A stretch of 64,000 nucleotides of DNA from an uncultured bacterium (GCA_937958695.1 CALGNK010000017.1:1-64000); one strand, 5' to 3'; counted from the stretch's first letter, positions 37,324 to 47,776 are shown. Notes: generated from the letters alone by a model not told the origin. Translations and numbers: made by a program.

Positions 37324-38524
37324 TTTTATTTAGGGATATTGCCTTTTTTATAAGCTCTATACTATCTTTTAGCTTATTTTCACTATTATAGTATATCTCT
37401 AAGATAATTTCTCCCGTCTCTACAAAGTCTCCAATCTTTTTCTTAAGCACTATACCGACATTTGGGTCTATAGTATCTTCTTTTTTATATCTTCCAGCTC
37501 CTAAGACTCTAACTGCTTCTCCTATAAGATAAGCATCAAGACGTTCTATGTATCCCGATTCTTGTATAGAAAATTTATATACACTAGCTAGGGGGGTTAA
37601 TTCAGTAATATTACCACCCTGTGCGTCTACCATCTCTGTGAATTTTTTAAAGGCATCGCCATTTTTTAAAGATTCTCCTGCTAAATCCTTTGAGGTTAGA
37701 GTTCCTACTACCTCTATAGCTAATTCCTCAAGGTCTCTAGGACCTTTTCCTTTCAGAGTCTCTATAGCCTCAATAACCTCTAAGAGATTACCAACTGCAA
37801 AACCAAGGGGTTGCTCCATATCTGATATAACAGCTTTTACCTCTTTTCCAAAGGAGTTTCCTATTTCTATTAGCCAAGAAGTAAGCTCTTTAGCGTCTTT
37901 AATATCCTTCATAAAGGCACCAGAACCAACCTTAACATCAAAAATTATTGTTTTTGCCCCGCCTGCTATCTTCTTACTGAGAATACTGCTAGCTATAAGA
38001 GGTATACTATCCACCGTTCCTGTAACATCTCTTAAAGAATATATATCCTTCTCAACTGGAACAAGCTCTTCTGTCTGACTTATTATACTGCAACCTATCC
38101 TTTCTACTATTTTTTTAAATTTTTTTAGGCTAATGTTAGTCTTAAATCCAGGGATAGCCTCTAATTTGTCTATTGTTCCGCCTGTATGCCCAAGGCCTCT
38201 ACCGGAAAGTTTAGCCACTTTAAAACCAAGAGAAGCTAAAAGAGGAACTACTATTAGACTAAGCTTATCTCCTACCCCACCTGTTGAATGCTTATCTATA
38301 ACTTGAAAATCCCATTCTAATATCTTTCCTGTTCTTAATATAGCAGAAATGAAGTGCTTTACTTCTTCTTTTGATAGACCTCTTATAAATGATGCCATAA
38401 GCCATGCGCTCATCTGATAATCTCTTATTTCCTTTTTATAGAATCTGTCTATAAAGAACTCTATTTCCTCTTTTGATAGGACATTTCCATCCCTTTTTTT
38501 GATAATAATATCTATTGGATTCAT
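37280..38524 (-). CDS. pdp: Pyrimidine-nucleoside phosphorylase
   Basis: 414 aa. It splits uridine/thymidine to base and (deoxy)ribose 1-phosphate. DKHSTGGVGDKLSLIVVPLLASLGF and KLSGRGLGHTGGTIDKLEAI are the phosphate/substrate blocks. DVKVGSGAFMK is the TP-family signature. I start at ATG 38524, which lies 2 bp after the punA stop with AGAGGT upstream and matches the MxxVDIIIKK N-terminus of the family; a start at 38548 lies inside punA. It is part of a nucleoside salvage unit. Confidence 0.93.
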   Translation of the reverse strand: MNPIDIIIKKRDGNVLSKEEIEFFIDRFYKKEIRDYQMSAWLMASFIRGLSKEEVKHFISAILRTGKILEWDFQVIDKHSTGGVGDKLSLIVVPLLASLGFKVAKLSGRGLGHTGGTIDKLEAIPGFKTNISLKKFKKIVERIGCSIISQTEELVPVEKDIYSLRDVTGTVDSIPLIASSILSKKIAGGAKTIIFDVKVGSGAFMKDIKDAKELTSWLIEIGNSFGKEVKAVISDMEQPLGFAVGNLLEVIEAIETLKGKGPRDLEELAIEVVGTLTSKDLAGESLKNGDAFKKFTEMVDAQGGNITELTPLASVYKFSIQESGYIERLDAYLIGEAVRVLGAGRYKKEDTIDPNVGIVLKKKIGDFVETGEIILEIYYNSENKLKDSIELIKKAISLNKNEVKRRPLIYSVYS

Positions 38525-38526
38525 CT

Positions 38527-39312
38527 CTATATACCTCTTTTTATCCATTCTCTTAATAAAATCTCTAAGTTTCTACTTATTCTCTTTCCCATCTCTAAGA
38601 CTTCTTCGTGTGTTACAGAAGAGAATTCATCTTTATGAACATTAGTTATACTAGATATTCCAACAACTTCTATCCCTAAGCTTCTAGCTTTTATAACCTC
38701 TAATACTGTAGACATTCCAACCGCATCCCCACCGATAGTTCTAAAGAATCTTATCTCTGCTGGTGTCTCATAGGTTGGTCCCTTTACTCCGACATAAATT
38801 CCTTCTTTTAGCTCTATACCAATATTCTTTCCAATCTCCTTAAATTGTTGCCTTAATCTATAGGAATAGGCGTTCTTCATATCTACAAAGTTTGGTCCTC
38901 CAATAAGAGGATTCTCCCCTGTAAGATTTATGTGGTCCTTTATAAGCATTATATCTCCTGGAACATAAGTTTCATTTATTCCTCCGCTGGCATTTGTTAT
39001 AACTAATATATCTACCCCTAGCCCTTTAAGAACCTCTATGGGAAAGACAACATCCTTTGATGAGTATCCTTCATAGAGATGGTATCTTCCCCGCATAATG
39101 ATAACACTATTACTTTCAACTTTAACTACATCAAGCCTCCCTTTATGCCCAGGAACTGTCGATAGAGGCATATTAGGTATTTCTTTATAGTCTATGGAAA
39201 ACAGGATAAAATCATTAAAAATATCAAGTCCAGAACCCAGTATCATACCTATCTTTTGCTCAAAATTATATTTATTGATGAGAAACCCAATAGTTTCATC
39301 TATCTTATTCAT
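38527..39312 (-). CDS. punA: Purine-nucleoside phosphorylase (class I)
   Basis: 261 aa trimeric-type PNP. Phosphate-binding GSGLD, VPGHKG and RGRYHLYEGYS are present. ITNASGGIN is the purine-binding block and YVGVKGPTYETPAEIRFFRTIGGDAVGMST is the family signature. It phosphorolyses purine nucleosides. AGGAGGACGAT precedes the ATG. It is the first gene of the salvage unit and lies beside the candidate origin region. Confidence 0.94.
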   Translation of the reverse strand: MNKIDETIGFLINKYNFEQKIGMILGSGLDIFNDFILFSIDYKEIPNMPLSTVPGHKGRLDVVKVESNSVIIMRGRYHLYEGYSSKDVVFPIEVLKGLGVDILVITNASGGINETYVPGDIMLIKDHINLTGENPLIGGPNFVDMKNAYSYRLRQQFKEIGKNIGIELKEGIYVGVKGPTYETPAEIRFFRTIGGDAVGMSTVLEVIKARSLGIEVVGISSITNVHKDEFSSVTHEEVLEMGKRISRNLEILLREWIKRGI

Positions 39313-39329
39313 ATCGTCCTCCTTCTCTA

Positions 39330-39338
39330 ATTATAACA
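39330..39338 (-). promoter_or_regulatory. Extended -10 of the nucleoside salvage operon
   Basis: TGTTATAAT on the minus strand (39338-39330) is a perfect extended -10, 17 bp before the punA start, leaving a very short leader with a ribosome site. Confidence 0.6.
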
Positions 39339-39420
39339 AGTAAACAAAGTGTTTATATTTAATTACACCTTTGGGAATTGATTAGCCTTGTATAATCCTA
39401 TATTGGAATGCCCTAAAATT

Positions 39421-39496
39421 TTTTAAGTGGAAGAATTTTTTAAAGTTTTCCACAAGCTTTTTAAGTGGAAGAAAATAGTAAAGTTATCCACAGGAT
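39421..39496. repeat. Two tandem 38-bp repeats with DnaA boxes; candidate origin
   Basis: Units 39421-39458 and 39459-39496 are identical at 31 of 38 positions. Each starts TTTTAAGTGGAAGAA and carries a DnaA-box match on the plus strand: TTTTCCACA (39446-39454) and TTATCCACA (39484-39492), the second a perfect E. coli-type box. The next 85 bp (to 39582) are very AT-rich. The 270-bp gap lies between leftward genes (punA and others) and rightward genes (tdk and others), as at an origin. dnaA is not in the window, so a DnaA-controlled promoter remains possible. Confidence 0.5.
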
Positions 39497-39567
39497 AAGC
39501 ATTAATTCATTTTTAATACTTACTTTATAATAAACCACTTATATTATGAGATAAAATTAAGAAGGTA

Positions 39568-39576
39568 TGGTATAAT
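39568..39576 (+). promoter_or_regulatory. Extended -10 of tdk, giving a leaderless mRNA
   Basis: TGGTATAAT (39568-39576) ends 6 bp before the ATG at 39583. There is no room for a ribosome site, so the tdk message is probably leaderless. Confidence 0.65.
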
Positions 39577-39582
39577 AAATCT

Positions 39583-40152
39583 ATGAGTACAGGATGGATA
39601 GAAGTAATATGCGGAAGTATGTTTAGCGGAAAGAGTGAGGAGTTAATAAGAAGGGTCAGGAGGGCTGAGATAGCTCGCCAAAAAGTGCAAGTATTTAAGC
39701 CGGCCTTAGATACAAGATATACAGACAAGGCTGTAGTTTCCCATGATGGCAATAGAGTTTCTGCCTATAGTGTAAAAGAATCACGTGAAATACTTGAACT
39801 CTTGCTACCAGATGTCCAGGTAGTAGCTATAGATGAAGCTCAATTTTTCGATGATAAGATAGTTGATATATGTCAGATGTTAGCGGATAACGGTAAGAGA
39901 GTGATTGTAGCTGGTCTAGACCAAGACTTTAGAGGAGAGCCTTTTGGTCCTATGCCTAAACTATTGGCTGTTGCAGAAAAGGTAGACAAACTCCAAGCTA
40001 TATGTATGGTTTGTGGCAAGCCTGCCAGTAGAACCCAAAGATTGATAAATGGAGAGCCAGCATATTATGATGATCCGACTATACTTATAGGGGCAGAAGA
40101 CGTATATGAGGCTAGATGTAGAGAGCATCATATAGTAAGAAGGAGGGAGTAA
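39583..40152 (+). CDS. tdk: Thymidine kinase (type II)
   Basis: 189 aa. Walker A GSMFSGKS is at 11-18, the catalytic Glu is in [10 protein letters not shown], and a zinc site is formed by CMVCGK and CREHH. It phosphorylates thymidine for salvage. It is the first gene of the tdk-DUF1385-prfA-prmC run; in Firmicutes a similar order (tdk, DUF1385, prfA, prmC, sua5, ...) is common. The mRNA is probably leaderless. Confidence 0.95.
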   Translation: MSTGWIEVICGSMFSGKSEELIRRVRRAEIARQKVQVFKPALDTRYTDKAVVSHDGNRVSAYSVKESREILELLLPDVQVVAIDEAQFFDDKIVDICQMLADNGKRVIVAGLDQDFRGEPFGPMPKLLAVAEKVDKLQAICMVCGKPASRTQRLINGEPAYYDDPTILIGAEDVYEARCREHHIVRRRE

Positions 40153-40153
40153 G

Positions 40154-41020
40154 ATGCAGATAGGTGGGCAAGCAGTAATAGAAGGTGTCATGATGAGAGG
40201 CCCTAATAGTTTTAGTGTAGCTTTAAGAACCCAATCTAATGGGTTAAAGGTTCATAAATTTACCAGTAGAAGTATAACAAATAGTAAGATTGGTAAGATT
40301 CCAATCTTAAGAGGATTTATGGCTTTAATAGATAGCCTTGTATTAGGTATAAAAGCTCTTAATATCTCGGCTGAGGAGTACGGTGGTGAAGAGGTGAAAC
40401 TTTCTAATAGGGATATCTTCTTTGCTATGGCTATGGGAATAGGATTGGGCATCTTACTATTTATTGTTTTCCCAGCTTCTATAGCCAGGATACTGCAGAA
40501 TAGTATACAATCTGCATTTCTAGTTAATATATTAGAGGGCTTAGTAAGGATTGGAGTATTTCTTATATATCTATACTCCTTTTCTTTTATAAAGGATATT
40601 AGAAGAGTCTTTGAGTATCATGGTGCTGAGCACAAGGTAATATTTACATACGAGAAGGGAGAACCTCTCACTATAGATAATGCCATAAAAAATAGCAGAC
40701 TACATCCCAGATGCGGAACTAATTTCTTATTAATAGTTATGGTTGTCAGTATCTTAGTTTTTTCTATATTGGGGAAACAGACATTATTATTAAGAATAGT
40801 ATCTAGGATAGCGCTAGTCCCTTTAGTGGCTGGGATATCATATGAGCTTATAAGACTAACATCAAAGTATAGAGACTCAAAACTGGCGAAATTTATAACC
40901 TCTCCTGGATTAGCACTACAGTATCTTACTACTAGAGAACCAACCCCTGATCAGATTGAGGTAGCTATAGAAGCAGTGAAATCTGTATTGTCATTAGAGG
41001 GTGTTTCAGATGTGGGATAA
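40154..41020 (+). CDS. DUF1385 membrane protein
   Basis: 288 aa. It begins with [24 protein letters not shown], the DUF1385 signature, then three or four membrane helices and the conserved [20 protein letters not shown] and [12 protein letters not shown]. Its molecular function is unknown. It lies between tdk and prfA, its usual place in Firmicutes, and overlaps prfA by 11 bp. Confidence 0.9.
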   Translation: MQIGGQAVIEGVMMRGPNSFSVALRTQSNGLKVHKFTSRSITNSKIGKIPILRGFMALIDSLVLGIKALNISAEEYGGEEVKLSNRDIFFAMAMGIGLGILLFIVFPASIARILQNSIQSAFLVNILEGLVRIGVFLIYLYSFSFIKDIRRVFEYHGAEHKVIFTYEKGEPLTIDNAIKNSRLHPRCGTNFLLIVMVVSILVFSILGKQTLLLRIVSRIALVPLVAGISYELIRLTSKYRDSKLAKFITSPGLALQYLTTREPTPDQIEVAIEAVKSVLSLEGVSDVG

Positions 41021-42077
41021 ATTAGAAGAGATAGAAAAAAGATATATAGAGTTAGAGGTATCTTTAGCTAAGCCAGAGATTATATCAAATCAAGAGTTAT
41101 TTCAAGAACTAGCTAAGACATATAGCGAACTTGGAGAGATTGTCAGCGTCTATAGAGAATACAAACAGATAGAAAAAGAGATAAGTGACCTAAAGTCCCT
41201 CTTAGACGATCCTGAACTTGGATCTATGGCAGAAGAGGAGTTAGAGAAGTTGGAGGAAAAGAGAGAAAAATTAGAAGAGGAGCTTAAGATTAAGCTTTTA
41301 CCGAAAGATTATAGAGATGAGAGAAACGTCATTATGGAGATAAGGGCAGGAACAGGTGGAGAGGAAGCAGCACTTTTTGCTGGAGACCTTCTAAGAATGT
41401 ACTTAAGATATGTAGAACGTAAGGGCTGGAAGGCAGAGATAATGAGCAGTAATCCTACTGACTTAGGTGGGTATAAAGAGGTTATAGTTTCTATCCAGGG
41501 GAAAGGTGCTTATAGTAGGTTAAAGTTTGAAAGTGGGGTCCATAGAGTTCAAAGAGTCCCTATAACAGAATCTGGAGGAAGAATACATACATCTACCGCT
41601 ACTGTAGCTATACTACCTGAGGCAACTGAGATAGAAATAGAAATAAATCCTGATGATTTAAAGATAGATACATTCAGAGCTGGTGGACATGGGGGACAAA
41701 ACGTCAATAAAGTAGAAACTGCTGTGAGAATTACCCATATTCCAACAGGTATAGTAGTTACCTGTCAGGATGAAAGGTCTCAGTATCAAAACAGAGAGAA
41801 GGCGCTGAAGATATTAAGAGCTCATCTTCTAGAGATTAAGGAAAGAGAAAGAGAGAAAGAAGAGATTGAGCTTAGAAGGAGTCAGGTTGGTTCTGGAGAA
41901 AGAAGTGAAAAGATAAGGACTTATAATTTCCCTCAGAATAGAGTTACAGACCATAGGATAGGACTAACACTTTATAACCTACAAGATGTATTAGATGGAG
42001 ACTTAGATGAGATTATAGATGCTCTTATAAGGGAGTATCAGGTAGAACAGTTAAAGAATCTTTCACTTACTAGATGA
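41010..42077 (+). CDS. prfA: Peptide chain release factor 1
   Basis: 355 aa. Codon-recognition loop [23 protein letters not shown] (PIT in the place of the RF1 PxT tripeptide, recognising UAA/UAG) and the catalytic GGQ in [23 protein letters not shown] use ATG 41010; a GTG at 41001 would add three residues. It is followed by prmC, which methylates the Gln of its GGQ motif. Confidence 0.95.
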   Translation: MWDKLEEIEKRYIELEVSLAKPEIISNQELFQELAKTYSELGEIVSVYREYKQIEKEISDLKSLLDDPELGSMAEEELEKLEEKREKLEEELKIKLLPKDYRDERNVIMEIRAGTGGEEAALFAGDLLRMYLRYVERKGWKAEIMSSNPTDLGGYKEVIVSIQGKGAYSRLKFESGVHRVQRVPITESGGRIHTSTATVAILPEATEIEIEINPDDLKIDTFRAGGHGGQNVNKVETAVRITHIPTGIVVTCQDERSQYQNREKALKILRAHLLEIKEREREKEEIELRRSQVGSGERSEKIRTYNFPQNRVTDHRIGLTLYNLQDVLDGDLDEIIDALIREYQVEQLKNLSLTR

Positions 42078-42904
42078 CATTAGGTGATGTTTATAAAGAG
42101 GTTCTTAGACTATTCAAAGATAAGCTTCCCAATAGTCATCTTGAAGCTATTCTTATTATCTCCTTAGGTTTAGAGAGACCTAAAGAGTATATCTTAGCAC
42201 ACCAGGAGATAGAACTATCTAAAGATGAATTAGAAAGGATAAGAGAGCTAGCCAATAAAAGACTTGCCGGTATTCCATATGCATACCTTAAGAAAGAAAA
42301 AGAATTCTTTGGTATTAATTTTTTCATAGAGGAAGGAGTCTTAATTCCCAGACCAGAAACAGAAACTATAGTAGAAATAGTCCTGAGTGAAGGTATCTTT
42401 GTGAGTGGGCTGGATCTATTCTGCGGTAGCGGTATTATAGGATTAACTATCTTATACAAAGGATTTTGCCAGAGATTTCTAGGGATAGATATATCAAATA
42501 AAAGTATAGAAGTATCAACTATAAATGCAGAAAGATTAGGGGTCTCAGAAAAATGTAGTTTTTTAAAAGTAGATATTAGAGGTCTTTCACTTGAAGAGAA
42601 CTTCGACCTTATAGTTGCAAACCCTCCTTACCTACCTACATCTATGTGGAATTCTCTAGCACAAGAGGTAAGACAAGAGCCAAAGGAAGCACTACTCGGT
42701 GGAGATGATGGATTAGAATTTTATCCAGATATAGCTAGAATCATTTCTAAAAATCTTCTAAAAGGTGGACTATTTGCTGTGGAAATAGGGGGAGAGGAAC
42801 ATATAGATAAAGTAAAGGAAATCTTTTTAAGCTATAATATAAAAGATATAAGGGTAAAGGAAGACCTAGCGGGTTTACCTAGAGTAATATGGGGGAGAAA
42901 GTAA
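42074..42904 (+). CDS. prmC: Release-factor glutamine methyltransferase PrmC
   Basis: 276 aa. The class I methyltransferase fold has [18 protein letters not shown] for AdoMet, and the NPPY motif ([12 protein letters not shown]) contacts the Gln substrate. The N-terminal helical domain recognises the release factor. It overlaps prfA by 4 bp, coupling the two products. Confidence 0.94.
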   Translation: MTLGDVYKEVLRLFKDKLPNSHLEAILIISLGLERPKEYILAHQEIELSKDELERIRELANKRLAGIPYAYLKKEKEFFGINFFIEEGVLIPRPETETIVEIVLSEGIFVSGLDLFCGSGIIGLTILYKGFCQRFLGIDISNKSIEVSTINAERLGVSEKCSFLKVDIRGLSLEENFDLIVANPPYLPTSMWNSLAQEVRQEPKEALLGGDDGLEFYPDIARIISKNLLKGGLFAVEIGGEEHIDKVKEIFLSYNIKDIRVKEDLAGLPRVIWGRK

Positions 42905-42908
42905 TATT

Positions 42909-43547
42909 ATGGTAATAATAAAAAATGAAGATAAGATAGGACTCCTTGCCGAATTCCTAAGAGAGGGAAAGCTCGTAGTATTTCCAACTGAAACTGTATA
43001 TGGGCTTGGAACTAATGCATTTATGAAAGAGAGCGTATATAGAATTTATGAGGTAAAGGGGAGAAAAGAGGAAAAACCGTTAAGCCTACATATAGGAACC
43101 CTTGAAAGTCTAGAAGACATAGTTGAGATCGATCCTCTTACTAAAAGGCTGATACTTCAATTTTTCCCAGGACCAATAAATATAATAGCTAAAAAGAAAA
43201 CTAATATCCCAGAATGGATAGGAAAGGATGATACATTAGGTATAAGATTCCCTTCCCTACCTATATGTCAAAAACTTCTAAGACTAGCTAAGGTTCCGAT
43301 AGTTGCTACTAGTGCAAACTTGTCAGGAAGTAAAGAGCCTAAAACAGCAGAAGATGTAATAGAGATGTTGGGAGATAAGGTTGATGCAATACTAGATTGG
43401 GGTACAGTTACTCTTGGTAGGCCTTCTACAGTAGTGAATATTTCAGGTGGTAATATAGAGATTATAAGAGAAGGACCTGTAGATAGAAAACTTTTAGAGG
43501 GTATAATAAACGAGTTAAATCTTAAAAGAAATATGGAGGGATTATGA
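42909..43547 (+). CDS. Sua5/YrdC/TsaC-type threonylcarbamoyl-AMP synthase
   Basis: 212 aa. YrdC-family motifs are GKLVVFPTETVYGLGTNAF, KGRKEEKPLSLHI and TSANLSGSKEPKTAEDV. It makes threonylcarbamoyl-AMP for the t6A base of ANN-decoding tRNAs. It lacks the C-terminal Sua5 domain. Neighbouring prfA/prmC and rpiB are its common partners. It overlaps rpiB by 4 bp. Confidence 0.93.
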   Translation: MVIIKNEDKIGLLAEFLREGKLVVFPTETVYGLGTNAFMKESVYRIYEVKGRKEEKPLSLHIGTLESLEDIVEIDPLTKRLILQFFPGPINIIAKKKTNIPEWIGKDDTLGIRFPSLPICQKLLRLAKVPIVATSANLSGSKEPKTAEDVIEMLGDKVDAILDWGTVTLGRPSTVVNISGGNIEIIREGPVDRKLLEGIINELNLKRNMEGL

Positions 43548-43993
43548 AGGTAGCTATAGGTAGTGACCATGCAGGCTTTAGATTAAAGGAAGAACTGAAA
43601 AGTTACCTAATTTCTTTAAACATAGAGGTAGAAGATTTTGGATGTTATTCAGAAGAATCTGTAGATTATCCGGATATAGCAAAAGAGGTTGCTCTAAGTG
43701 TGGTAAAGGGAGAAACAGATAGAGGTATTCTTATATGTGGTACTGGCATAGGTATGAGTATATCCGCTAATAAGATTAAAGGGATAAGGGCAGCTGTTGG
43801 TAACGAGCTACTTTCTGTAAGGCTCTCTAGAGAGCATAATAATGCCAATATTCTTACTCTAGGGGCAAGGATTATTGGTATTGAGGTCGCTAAGGAGGCA
43901 GTAAAAATCTTCTTAGAAACTCCATTTTTAGGAGGAAGGCATCAAAGAAGAGTGGAAAAAATAAGAGAGATGGAGGGATTAAAATGTATCTAG
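43544..43993 (+). CDS. rpiB: Ribose-5-phosphate isomerase B
   Basis: 149 aa. It opens with [19 protein letters not shown]; the catalytic Cys is in [22 protein letters not shown], and [15 protein letters not shown] is another block. It interconverts ribose 5-phosphate and ribulose 5-phosphate in the pentose phosphate pathway. It overlaps glyA by 10 bp. Confidence 0.95.
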   Translation: MKVAIGSDHAGFRLKEELKSYLISLNIEVEDFGCYSEESVDYPDIAKEVALSVVKGETDRGILICGTGIGMSISANKIKGIRAAVGNELLSVRLSREHNNANILTLGARIIGIEVAKEAVKIFLETPFLGGRHQRRVEKIREMEGLKCI

Positions 43994-45225
43994 AAGTAGT
44001 AGACCCTGAGATATTCAACGCTATAAAGGGAGAGAGGATAAGAGAGGAGACAACTTTAGAGTTAATCGCCAGCGAAAACTTTACTAGTCTTGCTGTATTA
44101 GAGGCGCAAGGTTCTCTACTTACAAATAAGTATGCTGAAGGTTATCCTAAAAGGAGATACTATGGAGGGTGTCAATGGGTTGATATAGTAGAGCAACTGG
44201 CAATAGACAGGGCTAAGGCTCTTTTCAAGGCTGATCATGCTAACGTTCAGCCACACTCAGGTTCACAAGCGAATATGGCTGTATACTTTGCAACTTTAAA
44301 TCCTGGCGATACAGTCTTAGGTATGAATTTATCCCATGGTGGACATCTAACCCATGGCAGTCCGGTTAATATATCTGGGAAGTATTTTAAATTTGTTTCT
44401 TATGGGGTAAATCCTGAAACAGAAACGATAGACTATGAGCAAGTTAGAGATATCGCAAAAGAAACCAAACCAAGGCTTATAGTAGCAGGAGCAAGTGCTT
44501 ATCCTAGGATCATAGATTTTGAAAAGTTTTCACAGATAGCCAAAGAAGTAGGTGCTTTATTAATGGTTGATATGGCGCACATAGCTGGTTTAGTAGCTGC
44601 CGAGATACATCCAAGTCCTGTTCCTTGGGCAGAATTTGTAACTACCACTACCCATAAAACCTTAAGAGGTCCAAGAAGTGGTCTTATACTTTGCAAGGCT
44701 GACTATGCCAAGGACATAGATAGAGCGATATTCCCTGGAACACAGGGAGGTCCACTTATGCATATTATAGCTGCAAAAGCAGTAGCACTGAAAGAGACGA
44801 TGACTCCTGAATTCAAGGAGTACCAAAATCAGATAGTAAAAAACGCTAAAACCCTAGCAGAAACTCTATTAGAAAATGGATTTAGATTGGTCTCCGGAGG
44901 AACAGACAATCACCTTATGCTGGTAGATGTAAGACCATTTGGCTTGACTGGAAAAGAAGCTGAGAAACTTTTAGAAGAGATAGGAATTACTGTAAATAAA
45001 AATGCCATACCTTTTGACCCTCAACCACCTACAATTACTAGTGGTATTAGGATTGGAACACCTGCAGTGACAACTAGAGGGATGAAAGAGGTAGAGATGA
45101 AAGAAATTGGGAATATAATAGCTAAGTGTCTAAAGAAAGAAGAAGATAAAGAGGTCTTAAAGAATAGAGTCAAAGCTTTATGTGAGGCTTATCCTTTATT
45201 CTATAAAGATATAGGAATAGTCTAA
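43984..45225 (+). CDS. glyA: Serine hydroxymethyltransferase
   Basis: 413 aa, full length. It converts serine and tetrahydrofolate to glycine and methylene-tetrahydrofolate. The PLP Lys is in [39 protein letters not shown] and [15 protein letters not shown] are family signatures. GGAGGG is 8 bp before the ATG. It ends a seven-gene plus-strand block of core genes. Confidence 0.97.
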   Translation: MYLEVVDPEIFNAIKGERIREETTLELIASENFTSLAVLEAQGSLLTNKYAEGYPKRRYYGGCQWVDIVEQLAIDRAKALFKADHANVQPHSGSQANMAVYFATLNPGDTVLGMNLSHGGHLTHGSPVNISGKYFKFVSYGVNPETETIDYEQVRDIAKETKPRLIVAGASAYPRIIDFEKFSQIAKEVGALLMVDMAHIAGLVAAEIHPSPVPWAEFVTTTTHKTLRGPRSGLILCKADYAKDIDRAIFPGTQGGPLMHIIAAKAVALKETMTPEFKEYQNQIVKNAKTLAETLLENGFRLVSGGTDNHLMLVDVRPFGLTGKEAEKLLEEIGITVNKNAIPFDPQPPTITSGIRIGTPAVTTRGMKEVEMKEIGNIIAKCLKKEEDKEVLKNRVKALCEAYPLFYKDIGIV

Positions 45226-45232
45226 TAGGGTA

Positions 45233-47128
45233 ATGAGAATTCCCAAGGTAGGAATATTAACAGTTCTTTTAATATTATTTTTATCATCTAGTCTTTACGC
45301 TCAGATCATTTTTGACCAAGTTCTTATAGCTCCAGGGATAAATTACTCATTAACTATGATAGATATCCCTCCTTTAACTATTCATACCGTAGAATTAGAC
45401 TTATCAAGCCCGTTTATACAGGTAGAAACTATCCTAGCTAGTGACTCTCTTATGCGGAGGGAGACATTAACCTCTATGGCTAGAAGAAGTGGAGCTACTG
45501 TAGCAATAAATGGAGATTTCTTCGACCCAACCACAGGGATGATAGTAAATCTTATGGTAAGCAATGGAGAACTCGTCAAACTACCAATATCAAGAGGCAT
45601 ATTCGCTATAACAAAGGATAGAAAGCCTATTATATCTATGCTTAGTGTTAACATTAATATAGAAACACAGTATGGAATAATACCCATAAACAATCTCAAT
45701 ACACCAAGAGGGGCAAACGAACCAGTATTATTTACATCCAGATTCGGTAGTAATACCTTAATATCTGCCAATGCCTTGGCAGGGGTAGATATAGAACTAT
45801 TAGACTTTTCTCAAGCCCTACCTTGCCCAGGGATAATCACCGCTAAGATAGGAAACATATATTATGGGGTTAGCAGTTCTCCGATTCCTAAATCTGGTGG
45901 AATTTTGTCTCTAGGAGGAAGAGCACTCTCTTATCTACCCTATTTAAAACCGGGAGAAGAATTAAGGATAATAACAAGAGTAATCCCACCTATTGATATA
46001 TCCCAAGCCATAGGTGGGGGAGCTATATTATTAAAAGATGGAAGTATAGTCTTTAATACTACAGGAGAATTACCTCTACCCAAAGAGGTAACAGACAAAA
46101 AGAATCCACTTACAGCAATAGGCATAGATAGTAGCGGTAAAGTCTATCTTATATTAGTCGACGGTAGAAATCCAAAAAGCGAAGGTATGAATTATTTGGA
46201 GCTAGCTAACTATCTAAAGAGTATTGGTATTAAAGATGCGTTGACATTAGATGGAGGGGGCTCTAGCCAATTAGTAATAGGGGAGAAGGTAATAAATAAT
46301 CCGTCAGATGGACGTGAAAGACCACTACCTAATGCTATCATTGTAAAAACCGTAAGACCCCAAGGAGAGCCTAAAATACTTTCTCTACATCCAAGAAGAT
46401 TAACTGTAAAAGAAGGAGAAACTTACAACTTTTCTTTACTCTTACAAGACATTTATGGAAACATATTCCCCATCAGCCAAGAAAAAATTGTATGGAAATT
46501 AGAAGGGTTAGCCGGTTATATCTCAAAAGATGGAATCTTCTATGCCCAAACTAGTGGCAGCGGAAAGATAATAGCTGTTTTTAATGGACTAACAGCAGAG
46601 TCTGAAATTACTGTTGTCCCATTACAAAAGATCTCTAAAGTGTTAGAAGATTTTGAAAATAATATTTTACTTTCCATCTCTGGAAGCGGGTTTGATTTAA
46701 ACCTAACAAAAGTTTCTATCTCAGACTCTAAATTTATAAGTGGGAAAAAATCGCTAAAATTGGATTATTCTCTAATCAGGAATGGTCCTAGTTTTATATA
46801 CATAAATCTTAATATCCCAATACCTAAGGATAGCAGGAAAATTGGACTTTATGTATATGGTGATAATAGTGGACATTGGTTGAGAGGTCTTTTCAGAGAT
46901 AATAATGGAAGATTATGGGTTGGAAACTTTACCTCTGCCTCTAGAGGAATAGATTGGGAAGGATGGAGATATTTAGAATTAGAACTTTCTAATTTAGAAG
47001 TATTTGTTGGAGATAGAAGTGTCAAGCCAGAATACCCTTTGGAATTGCTTCAGGTATATCTAGTACAATTAAAAGACGAAAAAAAGAATCAGGGAGTGAT
47101 ATATATAGACTTGATACAGAGTTTGTGA
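45233..47128 (+). CDS. Exported phosphodiester glycosidase (NAGPA-like) with Ig-like and carbohydrate-binding domains
   Basis: 631 aa with a signal peptide (residues 1-24). Residues about 60-370 are the NAGPA/phosphodiester glycosidase domain (RSGATVAINGDFFDPTTG near the start and LTLDGGGSSQLVI near the end). About 375-465 is an Ig-like/invasin-type domain (LTVKEGETYNFSLLLQDIYGN), and the last 160 residues form a beta-sandwich that resembles carbohydrate-binding modules (KIGLYVYGDNSGHWLRGLFRD). NAGPA-type enzymes remove sugar-phosphate caps or act on exopolysaccharide. It acts outside the cell; the substrate is unknown. Confidence 0.85.
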   Translation: MRIPKVGILTVLLILFLSSSLYAQIIFDQVLIAPGINYSLTMIDIPPLTIHTVELDLSSPFIQVETILASDSLMRRETLTSMARRSGATVAINGDFFDPTTGMIVNLMVSNGELVKLPISRGIFAITKDRKPIISMLSVNINIETQYGIIPINNLNTPRGANEPVLFTSRFGSNTLISANALAGVDIELLDFSQALPCPGIITAKIGNIYYGVSSSPIPKSGGILSLGGRALSYLPYLKPGEELRIITRVIPPIDISQAIGGGAILLKDGSIVFNTTGELPLPKEVTDKKNPLTAIGIDSSGKVYLILVDGRNPKSEGMNYLELANYLKSIGIKDALTLDGGGSSQLVIGEKVINNPSDGRERPLPNAIIVKTVRPQGEPKILSLHPRRLTVKEGETYNFSLLLQDIYGNIFPISQEKIVWKLEGLAGYISKDGIFYAQTSGSGKIIAVFNGLTAESEITVVPLQKISKVLEDFENNILLSISGSGFDLNLTKVSISDSKFISGKKSLKLDYSLIRNGPSFIYINLNIPIPKDSRKIGLYVYGDNSGHWLRGLFRDNNGRLWVGNFTSASRGIDWEGWRYLELELSNLEVFVGDRSVKPEYPLELLQVYLVQLKDEKKNQGVIYIDLIQSL

Positions 47129-47166
47129 TATATTATTTAGAAACTCTTTAGAGAGGGGGTGAGGAG

Positions 47167-47751
47167 ATGAGAAAAAGTAAGGTACAATATTATAATACAC
47201 TATACCAAGTAACTAGAACTATTACCTCTACACTAGATCTTAATGAGGTCCTAAGATTAATAGCAGAAAATACCGCTAAGACTATGGATATGAAGGCTTG
47301 TTCTATAAGACTTATAGATGAGGATAAGAAGACGTTAAGGATAGTATCAGCTTATGGATTAAGTGAAGATTATATAAAGAAAGGCCCAGTAGAGATAGAC
47401 AAGAGTCCTCTCGATGCAGAAGTTATTAAGGGGAATATTGTTAAGATTAAAGATGCTACAAGTGATCCAAGATTCCAATATCCAGAAGAGGCAAAAAAAG
47501 AAGGTATAAAATCTGTTCTCTGTGTTCCACTACAACTTAAGGATAGGATAATAGGAGTTATGAGGGTATACACGGAAAAACCTCATAATTTTACTAAGGG
47601 CGAGATAGAATTTCTTAACGCTCTAGCGAGTTCTGCTGCTATAGCTATAGAAAATGCAAGACTTTATGATCTCCTACGTAGAGATTATAGCAAGCTCTAT
47701 AATGACTTTATGCAGTGGTATGATTCTTGGAGTATAACAGTAAAGAGATAG
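47167..47751 (+). CDS. GAF-domain protein
   Basis: 194 aa. The core (about residues 15-165) is a GAF domain: TLDLNEVLRLIAENTAKTMDMKACSIRLIDEDKKTLRIVSAYGLSEDYI and GIKSVLCVPLQLKDRIIGVMRVYTEKPHNFTKGEIEFLNALASSAAIAIENARLYDLL. There is no kinase, cyclase or helix-turn-helix output domain, so it must act by binding a partner. The ligand is not known. GGGGGTGAGGAG lies before the ATG. Confidence 0.88.
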   Translation: MRKSKVQYYNTLYQVTRTITSTLDLNEVLRLIAENTAKTMDMKACSIRLIDEDKKTLRIVSAYGLSEDYIKKGPVEIDKSPLDAEVIKGNIVKIKDATSDPRFQYPEEAKKEGIKSVLCVPLQLKDRIIGVMRVYTEKPHNFTKGEIEFLNALASSAAIAIENARLYDLLRRDYSKLYNDFMQWYDSWSITVKR

Positions 47752-47776
47752 TAAATTAAAAACTATGGAGGCTTTT

